Shown: piece by piece, positions 1 through 9,014 of the stretch
Layout of the letters: each line of letters begins with the position of its first letter
Position numbering within the stretch: position 1 is the stretch's first letter
NCBI RefSeq assembly: GCF_033100095.1
Contig: NZ_CP136921.1
Coordinates: 3,871,001-3,935,000 of the forward strand
Length of the DNA: 64,000 nt
Source of the DNA: Diaphorobacter limosus
Lineage (GTDB): Bacteria > Pseudomonadota > Gammaproteobacteria > Burkholderiales > Burkholderiaceae_C
Reading direction: 5' to 3'
The notes under the pieces: model-generated
Told to the model about the DNA's origin: nothing
The model's database searches: none
The model's input: only the letters and a program-made list of their open reading frames with translations
Made by a program: the position numbers and the translations under genes

Positions 1-104
1 AACGCAGCCGGCCGCGGCGTGTGGTCGCTGCTGCAGGGCTGGGCGAGGGCGCCGGCCAGCGGCAGCGCGCACAGGCCGGCAGCGATCAGGGCAGGGGTTT
101 TCAT
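1..104 (-). CDS. N-terminus of a secreted protein (partial)
   Basis: Only the first 34 codons are inside the window; the gene runs off the left edge. The start is the ATG at 104-102. The peptide begins MKTPALIAAGLCALPLAGAL and continues with AQPCSSD, a typical signal peptide: short positive start, hydrophobic core, and a probable signal peptidase I site after A-L-A. The protein is therefore probably periplasmic or secreted. It is divergent from the helicase gene, with 34 bp between the two starts. Function cannot be told from this fragment. Confidence 0.6.
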   Translation of the reverse strand, partial: MKTPALIAAGLCALPLAGALAQPCSSDHTPRPAA

Positions 105-138
105 CGGTGGGTTCCGGTGGGCTTCCTACAATTCCACC

Positions 139-2550
139 ATGCTCCCACAAGATTCGCTTTCCGGCGCCGGTGTGCCGCCATCGGGCCAGGCCGCGCCGCT
201 GCTGCACGGTCTCAACCCCGAACAACTCGCCGCCGTCACCCTGCCCGCCGGCCATGCGCTGATATTGGCCGGCGCCGGTTCGGGCAAGACGCGCGTGCTG
301 ACCACGCGCATCGCCTGGCTGCTCTCGACCGGCCAGGCCGCGCCCGGCGGCATCCTGGCCGTCACGTTCACCAACAAGGCGGCCAAGGAGATGCTCACGC
401 GCCTCTCCGCCATGCTGCCCATCAACGTGCGCGGCATGTGGATAGGCACCTTCCACGGCCTGTGCAACCGCCTGCTGCGCGCGCACCACAAGCTCGCCGG
501 CCTGCCGCAGACTTTTCAGATTCTGGACACGCAGGACCAGCTCTCGGCCGTCAAGCGTTTGTGCAAGCAGTTCAACGTGGACGAGGAGCGCTTCAAGCCC
601 AAGGAGCTGGCCTACTTTTTTGCCGGCTGCAAGGAAGAGGGCCTGCGCCCGCGTGACGTGCCGGTGCGTGACGAGGACACGCGCAATAAGGTCGAGCTGT
701 ACCAGCTCTACGAGGAGCAATGCCAGCGTGAGGGCGTGGTGGATTTTGGCGAGCTGATGCTGCGCAGCTACGAGCTGTTGCGCGACAACGACCCGGTGCG
801 CGTGCACTACCAGCGGCGCTTTGCCCACATGCTGGTGGACGAGTTTCAGGACACCAACAAGCTGCAGTACGCCTGGCTCAAGCTGCTGGCGGGCGACATG
901 GTCGATGGCCGCCTGCAAACCCGGGGCAGCGTGATCGCCGTGGGCGACGACGACCAGAGCATCTACGCCTTCCGCGGCGCGCGCGTGGGCAATATGCAGG
1001 ACTTCGTGCGCGAGTTTGGCGTAGAGCGGCAGATCAAGCTGGAGCAGAACTACCGCAGCTACAGCAACATCCTGGATTCGGCCAACGCGCTCATCGCGCA
1101 CAACAGCAAGCGCCTGGGCAAGAACCTGCGCACAAGCCAAGGCCCGGGCGAGCCGGTGCGCGTGTACGAGGCGAATAGCGACCTGGCCGAGGCGCAGTGG
1201 ATGGTGGACGAGATCAGGCAACTGGTGCAGGGTGGCACGGCCACGCGCAGCGAGATCGCCGTGCTCTACCGCAGCAACGCGCAAAGCCGGGTCATCGAAT
1301 CGGCGCTGTTCAACGTCGCCGTGCCGTACCGCGTGTATGGCGGCCTGCGCTTCTTCGAGCGCGCCGAGATCAAGCACGCGCTGGCCTATCTGCGCCTGCT
1401 GGAGAACCCGCACGACGACACCAGCTTCATGCGCGTGGTCAACTTTCCGGCGCGCGGCATAGGGGCGCGCTCGCTGGAATCGCTGCAGGATGTCGCGCGC
1501 CAGATCGGCTGCTCGCTGCACGACGCCGTTAGCAGCATCAGCGGCAAGGCCGGCGCCAACCTGGGCGCCTTTGTGGCCATGATCGACGTGCTGCGCGAGC
1601 AGACCCAGGGGCAGAACCTGCGCGCCATCATCGGGCAGATGCTGCAGGCCAGCGGCCTGATCGAGCACTATCGCAACGAAAAGGAAGGCGCCGACCGGCT
1701 GGAGAACCTGGATGAACTCATCAGTGCGGCCGAGAGCTTTGTCACGCAGGAGGGCTTTGGCAAGGACGCCGTGGCCCTGCCGATCGATGAAACCGGCGCG
1801 CCGCTCACGCAAAGCCCGGCCAGCCAGGGGCTGGACCCGAACGCGCCGCTGCTGAACCAGCCCCTGGTCGATGCCGACACCGGTGAGACCCTGTCGCCGT
1901 TGGCCGCCTTCCTGACCCACGCCGCGCTGGAGGCCGGCGACAACCAGGCCCAGGCCGGGCAGGACGCCGTGCAGCTGATGACCGTGCACGCCAGCAAGGG
2001 CCTGGAGTTTGACTGCGTGTTCATCGGTGGCCTGGAGGAGGAACTCTTCCCGCACCAGAACGCCATGAGCGACCAGGGCGGCCTGGAGGAAGAACGCCGC
2101 CTGATGTACGTGGCCATCACGCGGGCAAGAGCGCGCCTGTATCTGAGCCACGCGCAGACCCGGTTGCTGCACGGCCAGACGCGCTACAACCTCAGGAGTC
2201 GCTTCTTCGACGAACTGCCCGAGGAATGCCTGAAGTGGCTCACGCCCAGGCAGCAGGGGTTTGCCAGTTATGCTCCTGATATGAGAGCTGTTGGCGCTTA
2301 TCAGTCGGGCGCTAGAGGCCAATCTGGCTTCAAATCAGAGGCCTTCACCAGCCCGCCCGTGCCGCCGCGCAAGGAGGCTCCGGCGCATGGCCTGCGCGTG
2401 GGCCTGGCGGTGTTCCACACCAAGTTCGGCGAGGGCAAGGTGCTGGCCCTGGAGGGAGCTGGCGACGACGCCCGTGCCCAGGTCAACTTTCCGCGCCATG
2501 GCACCAAGTGGCTGGCGCTGGCGGTGGCCAAGCTGACCATCGTGGAATAA
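139..2550 (+). CDS. uvrD: UvrD/PcrA-type ATP-dependent DNA helicase
   Basis: A superfamily 1A 3'-5' DNA helicase of the UvrD/Rep/PcrA group, acting in excision repair and replication restart. The ATG at 139 gives 803 residues; an in-frame start at 19 would add 40 residues overlapping the divergent gene and without family character. Walker A GAGSGKT is near residue 45-51, the DEFQDTN Walker B motif near 235, GDDDQSIYAFRGA near 270, and VMTVHASKGLEF-type motif V (here LMTVHASKGLEF) near 615. The C-terminus (VGLAVFHTKFGEGKVLALEG) is the Tudor-like tail of PcrA/UvrD. All helicase motifs look intact. The segment around residues 712-732, between helicase core and tail, is encoded by a copy of the dispersed ~60 bp repeat and should not be conserved. 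uvrD is the most likely name; rep is less likely because of the C-terminal tail. Confidence 0.9.
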   Translation: MLPQDSLSGAGVPPSGQAAPLLHGLNPEQLAAVTLPAGHALILAGAGSGKTRVLTTRIAWLLSTGQAAPGGILAVTFTNKAAKEMLTRLSAMLPINVRGMWIGTFHGLCNRLLRAHHKLAGLPQTFQILDTQDQLSAVKRLCKQFNVDEERFKPKELAYFFAGCKEEGLRPRDVPVRDEDTRNKVELYQLYEEQCQREGVVDFGELMLRSYELLRDNDPVRVHYQRRFAHMLVDEFQDTNKLQYAWLKLLAGDMVDGRLQTRGSVIAVGDDDQSIYAFRGARVGNMQDFVREFGVERQIKLEQNYRSYSNILDSANALIAHNSKRLGKNLRTSQGPGEPVRVYEANSDLAEAQWMVDEIRQLVQGGTATRSEIAVLYRSNAQSRVIESALFNVAVPYRVYGGLRFFERAEIKHALAYLRLLENPHDDTSFMRVVNFPARGIGARSLESLQDVARQIGCSLHDAVSSISGKAGANLGAFVAMIDVLREQTQGQNLRAIIGQMLQASGLIEHYRNEKEGADRLENLDELISAAESFVTQEGFGKDAVALPIDETGAPLTQSPASQGLDPNAPLLNQPLVDADTGETLSPLAAFLTHAALEAGDNQAQAGQDAVQLMTVHASKGLEFDCVFIGGLEEELFPHQNAMSDQGGLEEERRLMYVAITRARARLYLSHAQTRLLHGQTRYNLRSRFFDELPEECLKWLTPRQQGFASYAPDMRAVGAYQSGARGQSGFKSEAFTSPPVPPRKEAPAHGLRVGLAVFHTKFGEGKVLALEGAGDDARAQVNFPRHGTKWLALAVAKLTIVE
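2272..2334 (+). repeat. Dispersed ~60 bp repeat, copy 1 (inside helicase)
   Basis: AT-richer segment with the core GAGCTGTTGGCGCTTATCAG followed by a GGGCGCTAGAGGCC block. It aligns without gaps over most of its length with copies in polA and pbpC. Read in frame it encodes a stretch (APDMRAVGAYQSGARG) between the helicase core and the C-terminal tail. Confidence 0.6.
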
Positions 2551-2618
2551 CCCAGCCCGCGCCGGGCCGTGCCCGCCTGTGCGCATGGCATCGGGGCGCT
2601 GCCTGCGTGCCCTTGCTG

Positions 2619-2636
2619 CTGTCACGCCGGCGTCAC
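2619..2636 (+). promoter_or_regulatory. Pho box upstream of phoX
   Basis: CTGTCACGCCGGCGTCAC contains two 7-bp direct repeats, CTGTCAC and GCGTCAC, separated by 4 bp. This is the spacing of a PhoB-binding Pho box (consensus half site CTGTCAT). A plausible -10 (TAGACT, 2647-2652) follows 10 bp downstream, where one is expected when the Pho box replaces the -35. The gene downstream encodes a PhoX phosphatase, a typical PhoB target, which strengthens the call. Confidence 0.75.
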
Positions 2637-2696
2637 AAGCGATTTCTAGACTGAGCACTCCAATCCATGTTTCACAACGCGAGGAGTGTGGCTCTC

Positions 2697-4754
2697 ATGA
2701 GCAAGTCTGTTTCCGACAAGGTGGTTCGCAACCATGCCGACAATGTTCCGTTCAGCGCCATCCTGCAGGCCAGGCTGTCGCGCCGCACGGTCGCCCGCGG
2801 CGGCCTGAGCGCCGCCCTGGCCCTGCTGACCGGCACCGGGCTGGCCGCATGTGGCGGCGGTGACGGCCAGGGCAACGCGCCGGCTCCCGTGCCAGCGCCC
2901 GGTCTCAAGCTCGGCTTTGAGTCCCTGCCCGCCTCCATGACCGATGCCTGCGTGGTGCCCGCTGGCTACGTGGCCCATGTGCTGGGCCCCTGGGGCACGC
3001 CGCTCAACGACAACGCCGCCGAATGGGACAAGGACGGCAACAACAGCTCGACAGACCTGCTCCATTCCACGGGCATGCACCACGATGGCATGCACTACTT
3101 TGCGCTGGAGGGCAGCTCCACCGAGGGCATCCTGGTCGTCAACCACGAATACATCGACGAGCAGGCCCTGCACCCCGCCGGCCCCACCATGGTCGGCGGC
3201 AAGCGCCCGGCCGAGGAGGTGCGCAAGGAGATCAACGCCCATGGCGTCGCCGTGATGCATATCCGCAAGAGCGGCGGCAGCTGGGCCATCGTCAAGAACT
3301 CGAGGTACAACCGACGCTTCACCTCCGCCACGCCCATGGCCCTGGCCGGCCCTGTGAGTGGCACCGACTGGGTCAAGACGCCGTTCTCGCCCACCGGCAG
3401 GCAGGTTCGCGGCACCAACAACAATTGCGGCAACGGCACGACCCCCTGGGGCACCTACCTCACGGCCGAGGAGAACTGGGCCGCCTGCTTCGTCAACACC
3501 GACAAGGCCAACCAGCCCGCGCACCAGAAGCGCGTGGGCGTTTCCACCAGCAAGGGCCGCTACCAATGGGAAACCGCCTCCGGGGACGGCAGCGAAGCGC
3601 AGGGCGAGTTCGCGCGCTTCAACGTCACGCCATCGGGCGCGGACGCCTTGAGCGACTGGCGCAACGAGGTCAACGGCTTTGGCTATCTGGTGGAGATCGA
3701 CCCCTACGACCCCGGCAGCATTGCCACCAAGCGCACGGCCATGGGCCGCTTTGCCCATGAGGGGGCGGCTTACGGCCTGCCCCAGGCAGGCAAGCCGCTG
3801 GCCTTCTATACCGGCGACGACTCGCGCTTCGAATACATCTACCGCTATGTGTCCGATGCCGCCTGGGATGCTGCCGATGCCAGGCGCACGGATCGCCTCG
3901 CCGTGGGCGCCAAGTACCTGGACAAGGGCACGCTTTATGTCGCCCGCTTCAACGACGATGGCACGGGCAGCTGGCTGCCGCTCACGCCCGACAGCGTGGG
4001 CAAGGACGGTACGCGGCTGGGCAGCAGGTACGCCACGCTCGATGAAATCCTGATCAACACCCGCGGCGCGGCCGATTTCATGGGCGCAACCCCCATGGAT
4101 CGTCCCGAATGGACAGCCGTGCACCCGACGAATGGCGACGTGTACCTGACGCTGACCAACAACAGCAGCCGCAATGCCGGCACGGGCACGAACGCGGCGA
4201 ACCCGCGCCTGAACAACGTCAACGGCCACATCATCCGCTGGCACGACGACGCGGGCGCGAACAGCTTCCGCTGGGAGATCTTCGTGTTCGGCTCCGATGC
4301 TGGCGCCGCGGCCGAGACCAACCGCTCCGGCCTGAGCGCGCTGAACCAGCTGGCCAGCCCCGACGGCATTGCCTTCGACGCGCGCGGCATCCTGTGGATA
4401 CAGACCGACAACGGCATCGACGGCGGGCGCAACAACGCTGTCGCCCGGGCCACCAACGACCAGATGCTGGCGGTGATCCCCGGCGCGCTGGCCGAGCACA
4501 AGGGCCCGGGGCCGGCCATCAACGCCGCCAACCAGGGTGATCTGCGCCGCTTCTTCGTCGGCCCGAACGCGGCCGAGATCACCGGCTTTGCCTGCACGCC
4601 GGACTTCAAGACCATCTTCCTGAACGTGCAGCACCCTGGCAACTGGCCCGCCTATGGCAGCAGTGACGCCACGCTGGCGCCCACGGGCACGGTGCGCCCG
4701 CGGGCAGCCACCGTGGTCATCCAGAAGGCCGATGGGGGTGCGATCGGCGTTTGA
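2697..4754 (+). CDS. phoX: PhoX-family alkaline phosphatase (DUF839)
   Basis: A secreted calcium/iron-dependent alkaline phosphatase of the PhoX family, which releases phosphate from organic phosphate esters outside the cytoplasm. The start at 2697 (MSKSVSDK) is chosen because GAGGAG lies 10 bp upstream; an ATG at 2667 has no ribosome binding site. Residues 25-60 carry a twin-arginine signal (LSRRTVARGG, then a hydrophobic run) ending in LAAC, a lipobox. Export by Tat followed by lipidation is therefore likely. The rest (about 685 residues in all) is one long beta-propeller-like DUF839 domain, with family stretches such as GNGTTPWGTYLTAEENW and ILVVNHEY. The Pho box upstream suggests induction by phosphate starvation through PhoB. 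The gene stands alone and a hairpin follows it. Confidence 0.9.
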   Translation: MSKSVSDKVVRNHADNVPFSAILQARLSRRTVARGGLSAALALLTGTGLAACGGGDGQGNAPAPVPAPGLKLGFESLPASMTDACVVPAGYVAHVLGPWGTPLNDNAAEWDKDGNNSSTDLLHSTGMHHDGMHYFALEGSSTEGILVVNHEYIDEQALHPAGPTMVGGKRPAEEVRKEINAHGVAVMHIRKSGGSWAIVKNSRYNRRFTSATPMALAGPVSGTDWVKTPFSPTGRQVRGTNNNCGNGTTPWGTYLTAEENWAACFVNTDKANQPAHQKRVGVSTSKGRYQWETASGDGSEAQGEFARFNVTPSGADALSDWRNEVNGFGYLVEIDPYDPGSIATKRTAMGRFAHEGAAYGLPQAGKPLAFYTGDDSRFEYIYRYVSDAAWDAADARRTDRLAVGAKYLDKGTLYVARFNDDGTGSWLPLTPDSVGKDGTRLGSRYATLDEILINTRGAADFMGATPMDRPEWTAVHPTNGDVYLTLTNNSSRNAGTGTNAANPRLNNVNGHIIRWHDDAGANSFRWEIFVFGSDAGAAAETNRSGLSALNQLASPDGIAFDARGILWIQTDNGIDGGRNNAVARATNDQMLAVIPGALAEHKGPGPAINAANQGDLRRFFVGPNAAEITGFACTPDFKTIFLNVQHPGNWPAYGSSDATLAPTGTVRPRAATVVIQKADGGAIGV

Positions 4755-4807
4755 CCCGCGTGAGCAGCATGGCCCAGCGAGCCATGCGGTCGGCGGTACC
4801 GACCAGG

Positions 4808-4850
4808 GAGCTGCCACGCCCATGCGTGGCAGCTCTGTTGGCGCTTTTGG
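4808..4850 (+). terminator. Probable terminator after phoX
   Basis: A perfect 12-bp stem GAGCTGCCACGC / GCGTGGCAGCTC with a 4-nt loop (4808-4835), followed by a weak T-rich tract ending in CTTTT. It lies 54 bp after the phoX stop and ahead of the next gene. Confidence 0.6.
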
Positions 4851-4982
4851 CTTGCGTTTGCCCCCATGGCGCGCGCAAGGTGCGGTGGCACAATCCCAGC
4901 GGCGTGGTGGCGGCCCGTTGAACGGCTGGCCATCTGCTTCATCTTTGGGTGCGGTTTCCGGAACTCCTGGCGAATTTTTTTC

Positions 4983-6569
4983 ATGGGTCAGAGGCGACAT
5001 TGGACTCCCGTGCGGCTGCCGCACCGCCCCGGGCGGCGTGGGCTTGGTGTCTGGCTCGCGCTGTGCGTTGCCTGGGTGGCAATGGCCTCTCTCCCGGCCC
5101 TGGCGGCCTGCGGTGGTCAGGTGCGACTGACGCAGCCGGTGGAGTTCAGCGCCCAGGAGCTGGCCGGGTTTCGCGCCATGGCGCCGCTGCGCGTGCTGCC
5201 CCTGGACGCGCCCCCGATGGCGCGCCACGACCCGCAAGATGGCTACTCCGGCATCGGCGTGGATGTGTGGTGCTTCATCACCGAGCGCCTGGGGCTGCGC
5301 TATGAAATCATTCAGCGGCGGGACCTGTCCATCGCTGAAAAAATCCGCCTGGTGCAGGAAGGCCAGGCCGATGTCCTGCTGCCCTTGAGCGCGAACAGCG
5401 AACGCGCCGCGCGCGGCATCTTCACCCGGCCGTTCTACGAAAGCCATTACGCCGTCATCGCGCGCAAGGACTGGCGCCCGGAGATCCGCGGCCTGGCCGA
5501 CCTGGCGCCCTACCGCGTGGGCGTGCTCAAGGGCGTGGCGTCCGAGAGCCTCCTCAAGACGGTGATGGCGTCCGATCGGCTGGTGGTCATTGACGACGTG
5601 ACCAGCGAGGCACTGTTTCAGGCCCTGCGCGATGGCCGCATCGACCTGGCCTTGTTCAGCAAGGCGGTGTTTGAAGAAAAGCGCTACCAGCACGAGTACT
5701 TTGACCTGACCGTGGTCCATACCCTGCACGATGCGCCGCGGGTCTACGGCTTTTACTTCCAGCCCTCGCCACGCAACCAGCAGATCGTGCAGGCCTTTGA
5801 CCGCTACCTGGCGGTGCTGGACATATCCGCCGCGGTGGCCGAGCACGAGGACGGCGAGCGTCAGTTCATCCAGCGCTATGTGATCCAGCGCAGCTGGCAC
5901 CTGGTGGTGTTGACCGCGGGCGCGGGGGCTCTGGTGCTGGTCGTGGTGCTTGCGGCACTGCTCTACCGCTACCGCCGCCTGGCGCGCCTGCTGGCGGCCA
6001 GCAACGAGCACATCCTGCAGCAGCAGCAGGCTCTGCAGGCGGTCAACCAGGAGCTGGAAAGGCAGAGCCAGACCGACGGGCTGACGGGCCTGGCCAACCG
6101 CCGGCAGTTTGACCATGCGCTGCTGCGCGAACATGCACGCCAGCAGCGCACGGCTGCGCCGCTGAGCCTGCTGATGGTGGATCTGGACCATTTCAAGCAT
6201 GTCAACGACCGCTATGGCCACGCCATTGGCGACGACTACCTGCGCGCCGTGGCGCGGGTGCTCAAGACCTCGGTGAACCGTGCCACCGACCTGGCGGCGC
6301 GCTACGGCGGCGAGGAGTTTGTCTGCCTGCTGCCCGAAACCTCGGCCACCGACGCCCAGATGCTGGCCGAGCGCATCCGCCAGGGCGTGAGCAGCATGGC
6401 CCTGCCCAACGAGCTGGCCAGTCCCCCGCACCTCACGCTGAGCATAGGCGTCGCCACGCTGCTTGGCGGCAAGGCGGATGCGGCGCAGCTGCTGGCCCAG
6501 GCCGACGAGCAGCTGTACGCCGCCAAGCATGCCGGGCGTGACCGCGTGCATGCGGTGGTGTTGCGTTGA
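4983..6569 (+). CDS. Diguanylate cyclase with periplasmic solute-binding sensor domain
   Basis: Makes cyclic di-GMP from GTP, controlled by a periplasmic ligand. The protein (528 residues from the ATG at 4983) has an N-terminal signal/TM segment ending in SLPALAACGG, a family 3 solute-binding domain (SBP_bac_3, about residues 60-285; e.g. GYSGIGVDVWCFITERLG), a transmembrane helix near 300-325 (LVVLTAGAGALVLVVVLAAL), a short coiled coil, and a C-terminal GGDEF domain. The active-site motif is GGEEF (YGGEEFVCLL), a functional variant. An inhibitory I-site RATD lies five residues before it, so product feedback inhibition is likely. An upstream in-frame ATG at 4866 has no better ribosome binding site and would put 39 extra residues before the signal segment. 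Ligand unknown; the family binds amino acids or similar small molecules. Confidence 0.85.
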   Translation: MGQRRHWTPVRLPHRPGRRGLGVWLALCVAWVAMASLPALAACGGQVRLTQPVEFSAQELAGFRAMAPLRVLPLDAPPMARHDPQDGYSGIGVDVWCFITERLGLRYEIIQRRDLSIAEKIRLVQEGQADVLLPLSANSERAARGIFTRPFYESHYAVIARKDWRPEIRGLADLAPYRVGVLKGVASESLLKTVMASDRLVVIDDVTSEALFQALRDGRIDLALFSKAVFEEKRYQHEYFDLTVVHTLHDAPRVYGFYFQPSPRNQQIVQAFDRYLAVLDISAAVAEHEDGERQFIQRYVIQRSWHLVVLTAGAGALVLVVVLAALLYRYRRLARLLAASNEHILQQQQALQAVNQELERQSQTDGLTGLANRRQFDHALLREHARQQRTAAPLSLLMVDLDHFKHVNDRYGHAIGDDYLRAVARVLKTSVNRATDLAARYGGEEFVCLLPETSATDAQMLAERIRQGVSSMALPNELASPPHLTLSIGVATLLGGKADAAQLLAQADEQLYAAKHAGRDRVHAVVLR

Positions 6570-6594
6570 CGCGGCAAGCAGCGGTGGTTGGCGC

Positions 6595-6680
6595 CCGTCA
6601 TCGCGGCGAAGGCTGGTATCCAGCGTTCACGCTGGCCAATGGCATCCCGGGATCGCGGCCTTTGCCGGGACGGCGGTCAG
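6595..6680. repeat. Degenerate intergenic palindromic repeat
   Basis: Between convergent genes. It contains GTCATCGCGGCGAAGGCTGG and TATCCAGCG at one end and a GCCTTTGCCGGGACGGC stretch at the other. This resembles the widespread proteobacterial repeat of the type 'GTCATTCCCGCGAAAGCGGG...ATCCAGCG', in decayed form. It may serve as a bidirectional terminator. Confidence 0.4.
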
Positions 6681-6711
6681 TCCTTTGCTGCCCGGACGAT
6701 AGGGCAATGGT

Positions 6712-7539
6712 TCAGTGCGATGGATCTGCGCCCGGGGCCGGCTCGTCGCCGTCCGTCTGCGCGTCGGGCGGCGCAAAGCTGTCGCGGAAGGTGAACACCA
6801 CCGAGGTGAAGAACATCGCCGCCAGCATCATCGCCGTAGCCACCATGATGCCGCCGGCCATGCTCGCGCCAATGCCCACGGCGGCCAGCAGCGTGACCAG
6901 CAGGCTCATGGCCAGGCCCGCCGCCAGGAACACGCCCAGCCAGGACAGGCCATACACCGTGAAGGCACCAAAGTTGCGCCAGCAGGCGACGATGCTGAAG
7001 AACAGCGCCTTCACGGGCGGCACGTTGTGCCAGTGCACCAGGCCCGGCGCATGCCAGAACAGCAGCGACAGCGGCACGTACAGCAGCATGGCCAGCCACA
7101 TGGCGGCCTGGAAGTCGCCGGACTCGGCCACCTCCCGCGTGAGTGGCGCGCCGCCCAGGTAGACGCGCGCGAATTCGCCGCCATCGATCAGGGCCGACAG
7201 CCCCATCACGCCCAGAAAGCCCACGGCATACATGGCGCCCAGGCTCATCATGGCGTTCAGGCGCTGCTTGCCGGTGCGAAAGGCCACCAGCATCAAGGCC
7301 GGTGTGGGCGTGCGGTTCTGGCTGGCCTCGGCCGCGGCGACCATCATCGCCAGCGTGGCCGACGGCAGCAGCGCCAGTGCCACGGCGGGGCCCACCAGCG
7401 GCAGCAGCGTGGCCAGCGACATGGCGGCCATGGTCATGAAAAACAGCGCGGACAGGGCCATGGGCTGGCGCCAGAACACGGTGATGCCCTGGCGTACCCA
7501 TTGCAGGCCCGTGCGCGCGGGGACGATGTTCAGTTTCAT
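6712..7539 (-). CDS. BPSS1780-family multi-spanning membrane protein
   Basis: A 275-residue integral membrane protein starting MKLNIVPARTGLQWVRQG. At least five hydrophobic segments are visible (about residues 25-70, 95-125, 155-180, 195-225, 230-260), with a polar acidic tail. The N-terminal KLNIVPARxGLxWVRxGxxxFWRQP pattern is that of the BPSS1780 family of betaproteobacterial membrane proteins, whose function is unknown. The start at 7539 is the conserved one; 26 codons of upstream open frame look non-native. It lies 49 bp downstream of thrB on the same strand and may be co-transcribed with it. Confidence 0.7.
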   Translation of the reverse strand: MKLNIVPARTGLQWVRQGITVFWRQPMALSALFFMTMAAMSLATLLPLVGPAVALALLPSATLAMMVAAAEASQNRTPTPALMLVAFRTGKQRLNAMMSLGAMYAVGFLGVMGLSALIDGGEFARVYLGGAPLTREVAESGDFQAAMWLAMLLYVPLSLLFWHAPGLVHWHNVPPVKALFFSIVACWRNFGAFTVYGLSWLGVFLAAGLAMSLLVTLLAAVGIGASMAGGIMVATAMMLAAMFFTSVVFTFRDSFAPPDAQTDGDEPAPGADPSH

Positions 7540-7588
7540 GGTGCGGCGACTGTACCCGAGGGGACTATGAGGTTGCAGCCCTGGGCCA

Positions 7589-8542
7589 TCACAACAGGTG
7601 CATCGGGTGCCGCACACGCTCGCGCAGCACGCGTTCGAAATGCGTGGGGTCGTGGGGCTTGAGCATGCTGGCCTCGCGCGGCAGGTAAAAGTCCCACAGG
7701 CGCGACAGCCAGAAGCGCAGTGCGCCGGCGCGCAGCATGGCCGGCAGCAGCTCGCGCTCGGCCGCCGTGAGCGGGCGCACGGCCTGGTAGGCGGCCAGCA
7801 GGGCGGCGGCGCGCTGCTCGTCGTGCCGGCCGGTGGGCAGATCGATGCACCAGTCGTTCAGGCACACGGCCAGGTCAAAGAGCCAGGTATCGACACCGGC
7901 GAAGTAGAAGTCGAAGCAGCCGGTGAGCTCCTCGCCCTCGAACATCACGTTGTCGCGGAACAGGTCGGCATGTATCGGCCCGCGCGGCAGCGCGGCGTAG
8001 GCGCTGCCGGCAGCCACATGGTTCTGGTAGGCCAGCTCGGATGTGAGCAGCTCGGCCTGTTCCGGGCCAATGTGCGGCAGCACCACGGGCACGGTCTCGT
8101 TCCACCAGGGCAAGGCCCGCAGATTGGGTTGCTGGCGCTCGTAGTCGCGCGCGGCCAGGTGCATGCGCGCCAGCATGTTGCCCACCGCGGTGCAGTGCAC
8201 GGCCTGTGGCGCCAGCTGGCTCTTGCCGCGCAGCTTGGTGGCCAGGGCGGCTGGCTTGAGGGCCACCTGGTGCAGGATCTCGCCGTACTTGTCCGCCTGT
8301 GGGTCGGGCACGGGGATGCCGTGGTGCGCCAGATGGTGCATCAGGTGCAGGTAGAACGGCAGCTGCTCGGCGCTCAGGCGCTCGAACAGCGTCAGCACAT
8401 ATTCGCCCGCTTCGCTGGTCACGAAGTAGTTGGTGTTCTCAATGCCGCCCTCTATGCCGCGCAGCGTGAGCAGCTTGCCCAGCTGCAGGCGGCGCAGCAG
8501 CTCGCGCGCCTCTTTGTTCGAGACTTCGGTGTAAACGGCCAT
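7589..8542 (-). CDS. thrB: Homoserine kinase (APH-fold type)
   Basis: Phosphorylates homoserine to O-phosphohomoserine in threonine biosynthesis. The 317-residue protein is the aminoglycoside-phosphotransferase-fold homoserine kinase of proteobacteria, not the GHMP-kinase type. It starts [19 protein letters not shown], has the glycine-rich [14 protein letters not shown] segment near residues 30-44, the catalytic loop [18 protein letters not shown] (about 195-212; HxDxxxxN) and CFDFYFAG (the metal-binding DFG equivalent). All key residues are present. Upstream on the same strand is the DUF2782 gene, a frequent neighbour of thrB and polA in Comamonadaceae. Confidence 0.9.
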   Translation of the reverse strand: MAVYTEVSNKEARELLRRLQLGKLLTLRGIEGGIENTNYFVTSEAGEYVLTLFERLSAEQLPFYLHLMHHLAHHGIPVPDPQADKYGEILHQVALKPAALATKLRGKSQLAPQAVHCTAVGNMLARMHLAARDYERQQPNLRALPWWNETVPVVLPHIGPEQAELLTSELAYQNHVAAGSAYAALPRGPIHADLFRDNVMFEGEELTGCFDFYFAGVDTWLFDLAVCLNDWCIDLPTGRHDEQRAAALLAAYQAVRPLTAAERELLPAMLRAGALRFWLSRLWDFYLPREASMLKPHDPTHFERVLRERVRHPMHLL

Positions 8543-8616
8543 GGGTCAGCAGAAAGAAACGTGCGGCGGCGGGAGGGCGGCGCAGCCGCCGGTGGTGGCG
8601 GCATGGGCGCGGGAGG

Positions 8617-8982
8617 TCAGAACTGGCGCAGGTTCCACACGCGTGGCGCGGTCACCGAGTCGGACTGGTTGAAGTTGCCGGGCCGCGCGCGCGCGCCATC
8701 ATTGGCGCGCACCTCGTAGGCGGGCAGGGGCGTGCCGGTCTTGGGTTGCACCGTGATGTGCTGCGTCTGGCCGCCCACGCGCAGCTCATCGACGCGGCTG
8801 CCGGCGTCTTCGACCACGATGCGCTCCACGCGCGGTTCGCGCCGGTCATCGGCTTTTTGCTCTTGTGTTGATAGCTGTCCGCGCTCAGTGGTATTGGTCT
8901 GAGACGGGTTTTGGCTTGTATTTTGTGCCAGGGCGGGGGCGCTGGCGATGGCCAGCAGCAGAAAGGGGTAGACGGCGCGCAT
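8617..8982 (-). CDS. Small secreted DUF2782-family protein
   Basis: A 121-residue protein with a clear signal peptide (MRAVYPFLLLAIASAPALAQ) followed by a Gln/Thr/Ser-rich segment and a compact domain (RVERIVVEDAGSRVDELRVG, then a QTQHITVQPK stretch). This matches DUF2782, a short periplasmic family of unknown function found near polA/thrB in betaproteobacteria. The low-complexity segment just after the signal peptide (about residues 20-41) is encoded by a degraded copy of the dispersed ~60 bp repeat, read from the opposite strand, so it is probably an acquired spacer. Confidence 0.7.
   Translation of the reverse strand: MRAVYPFLLLAIASAPALAQNTSQNPSQTNTTERGQLSTQEQKADDRREPRVERIVVEDAGSRVDELRVGGQTQHITVQPKTGTPLPAYEVRANDGARARPGNFNQSDSVTAPRVWNLRQF
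8859..8925 (+). repeat. Dispersed ~60 bp repeat, copy 2 (inside DUF2782 gene)
   Basis: Starts GCTCTTGTGTTGATAGCTG and continues CGCGCT, like the polA copy, but diverges in its second half (TGAGACGGGTTTTGG). It is the most degraded of the in-gene copies. Confidence 0.4.
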
Positions 8983-9014
8983 GGCGCCGATTGTAGGTCG
9001 TGGCAGGGCGCGGG

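Noticed and set aside
2646..6551. A 1300-codon minus-strand open frame spanning phoX and the diguanylate cyclase gene
   Set aside because: Low-complexity translation covering two clear sense genes and their gap; a shadow frame.
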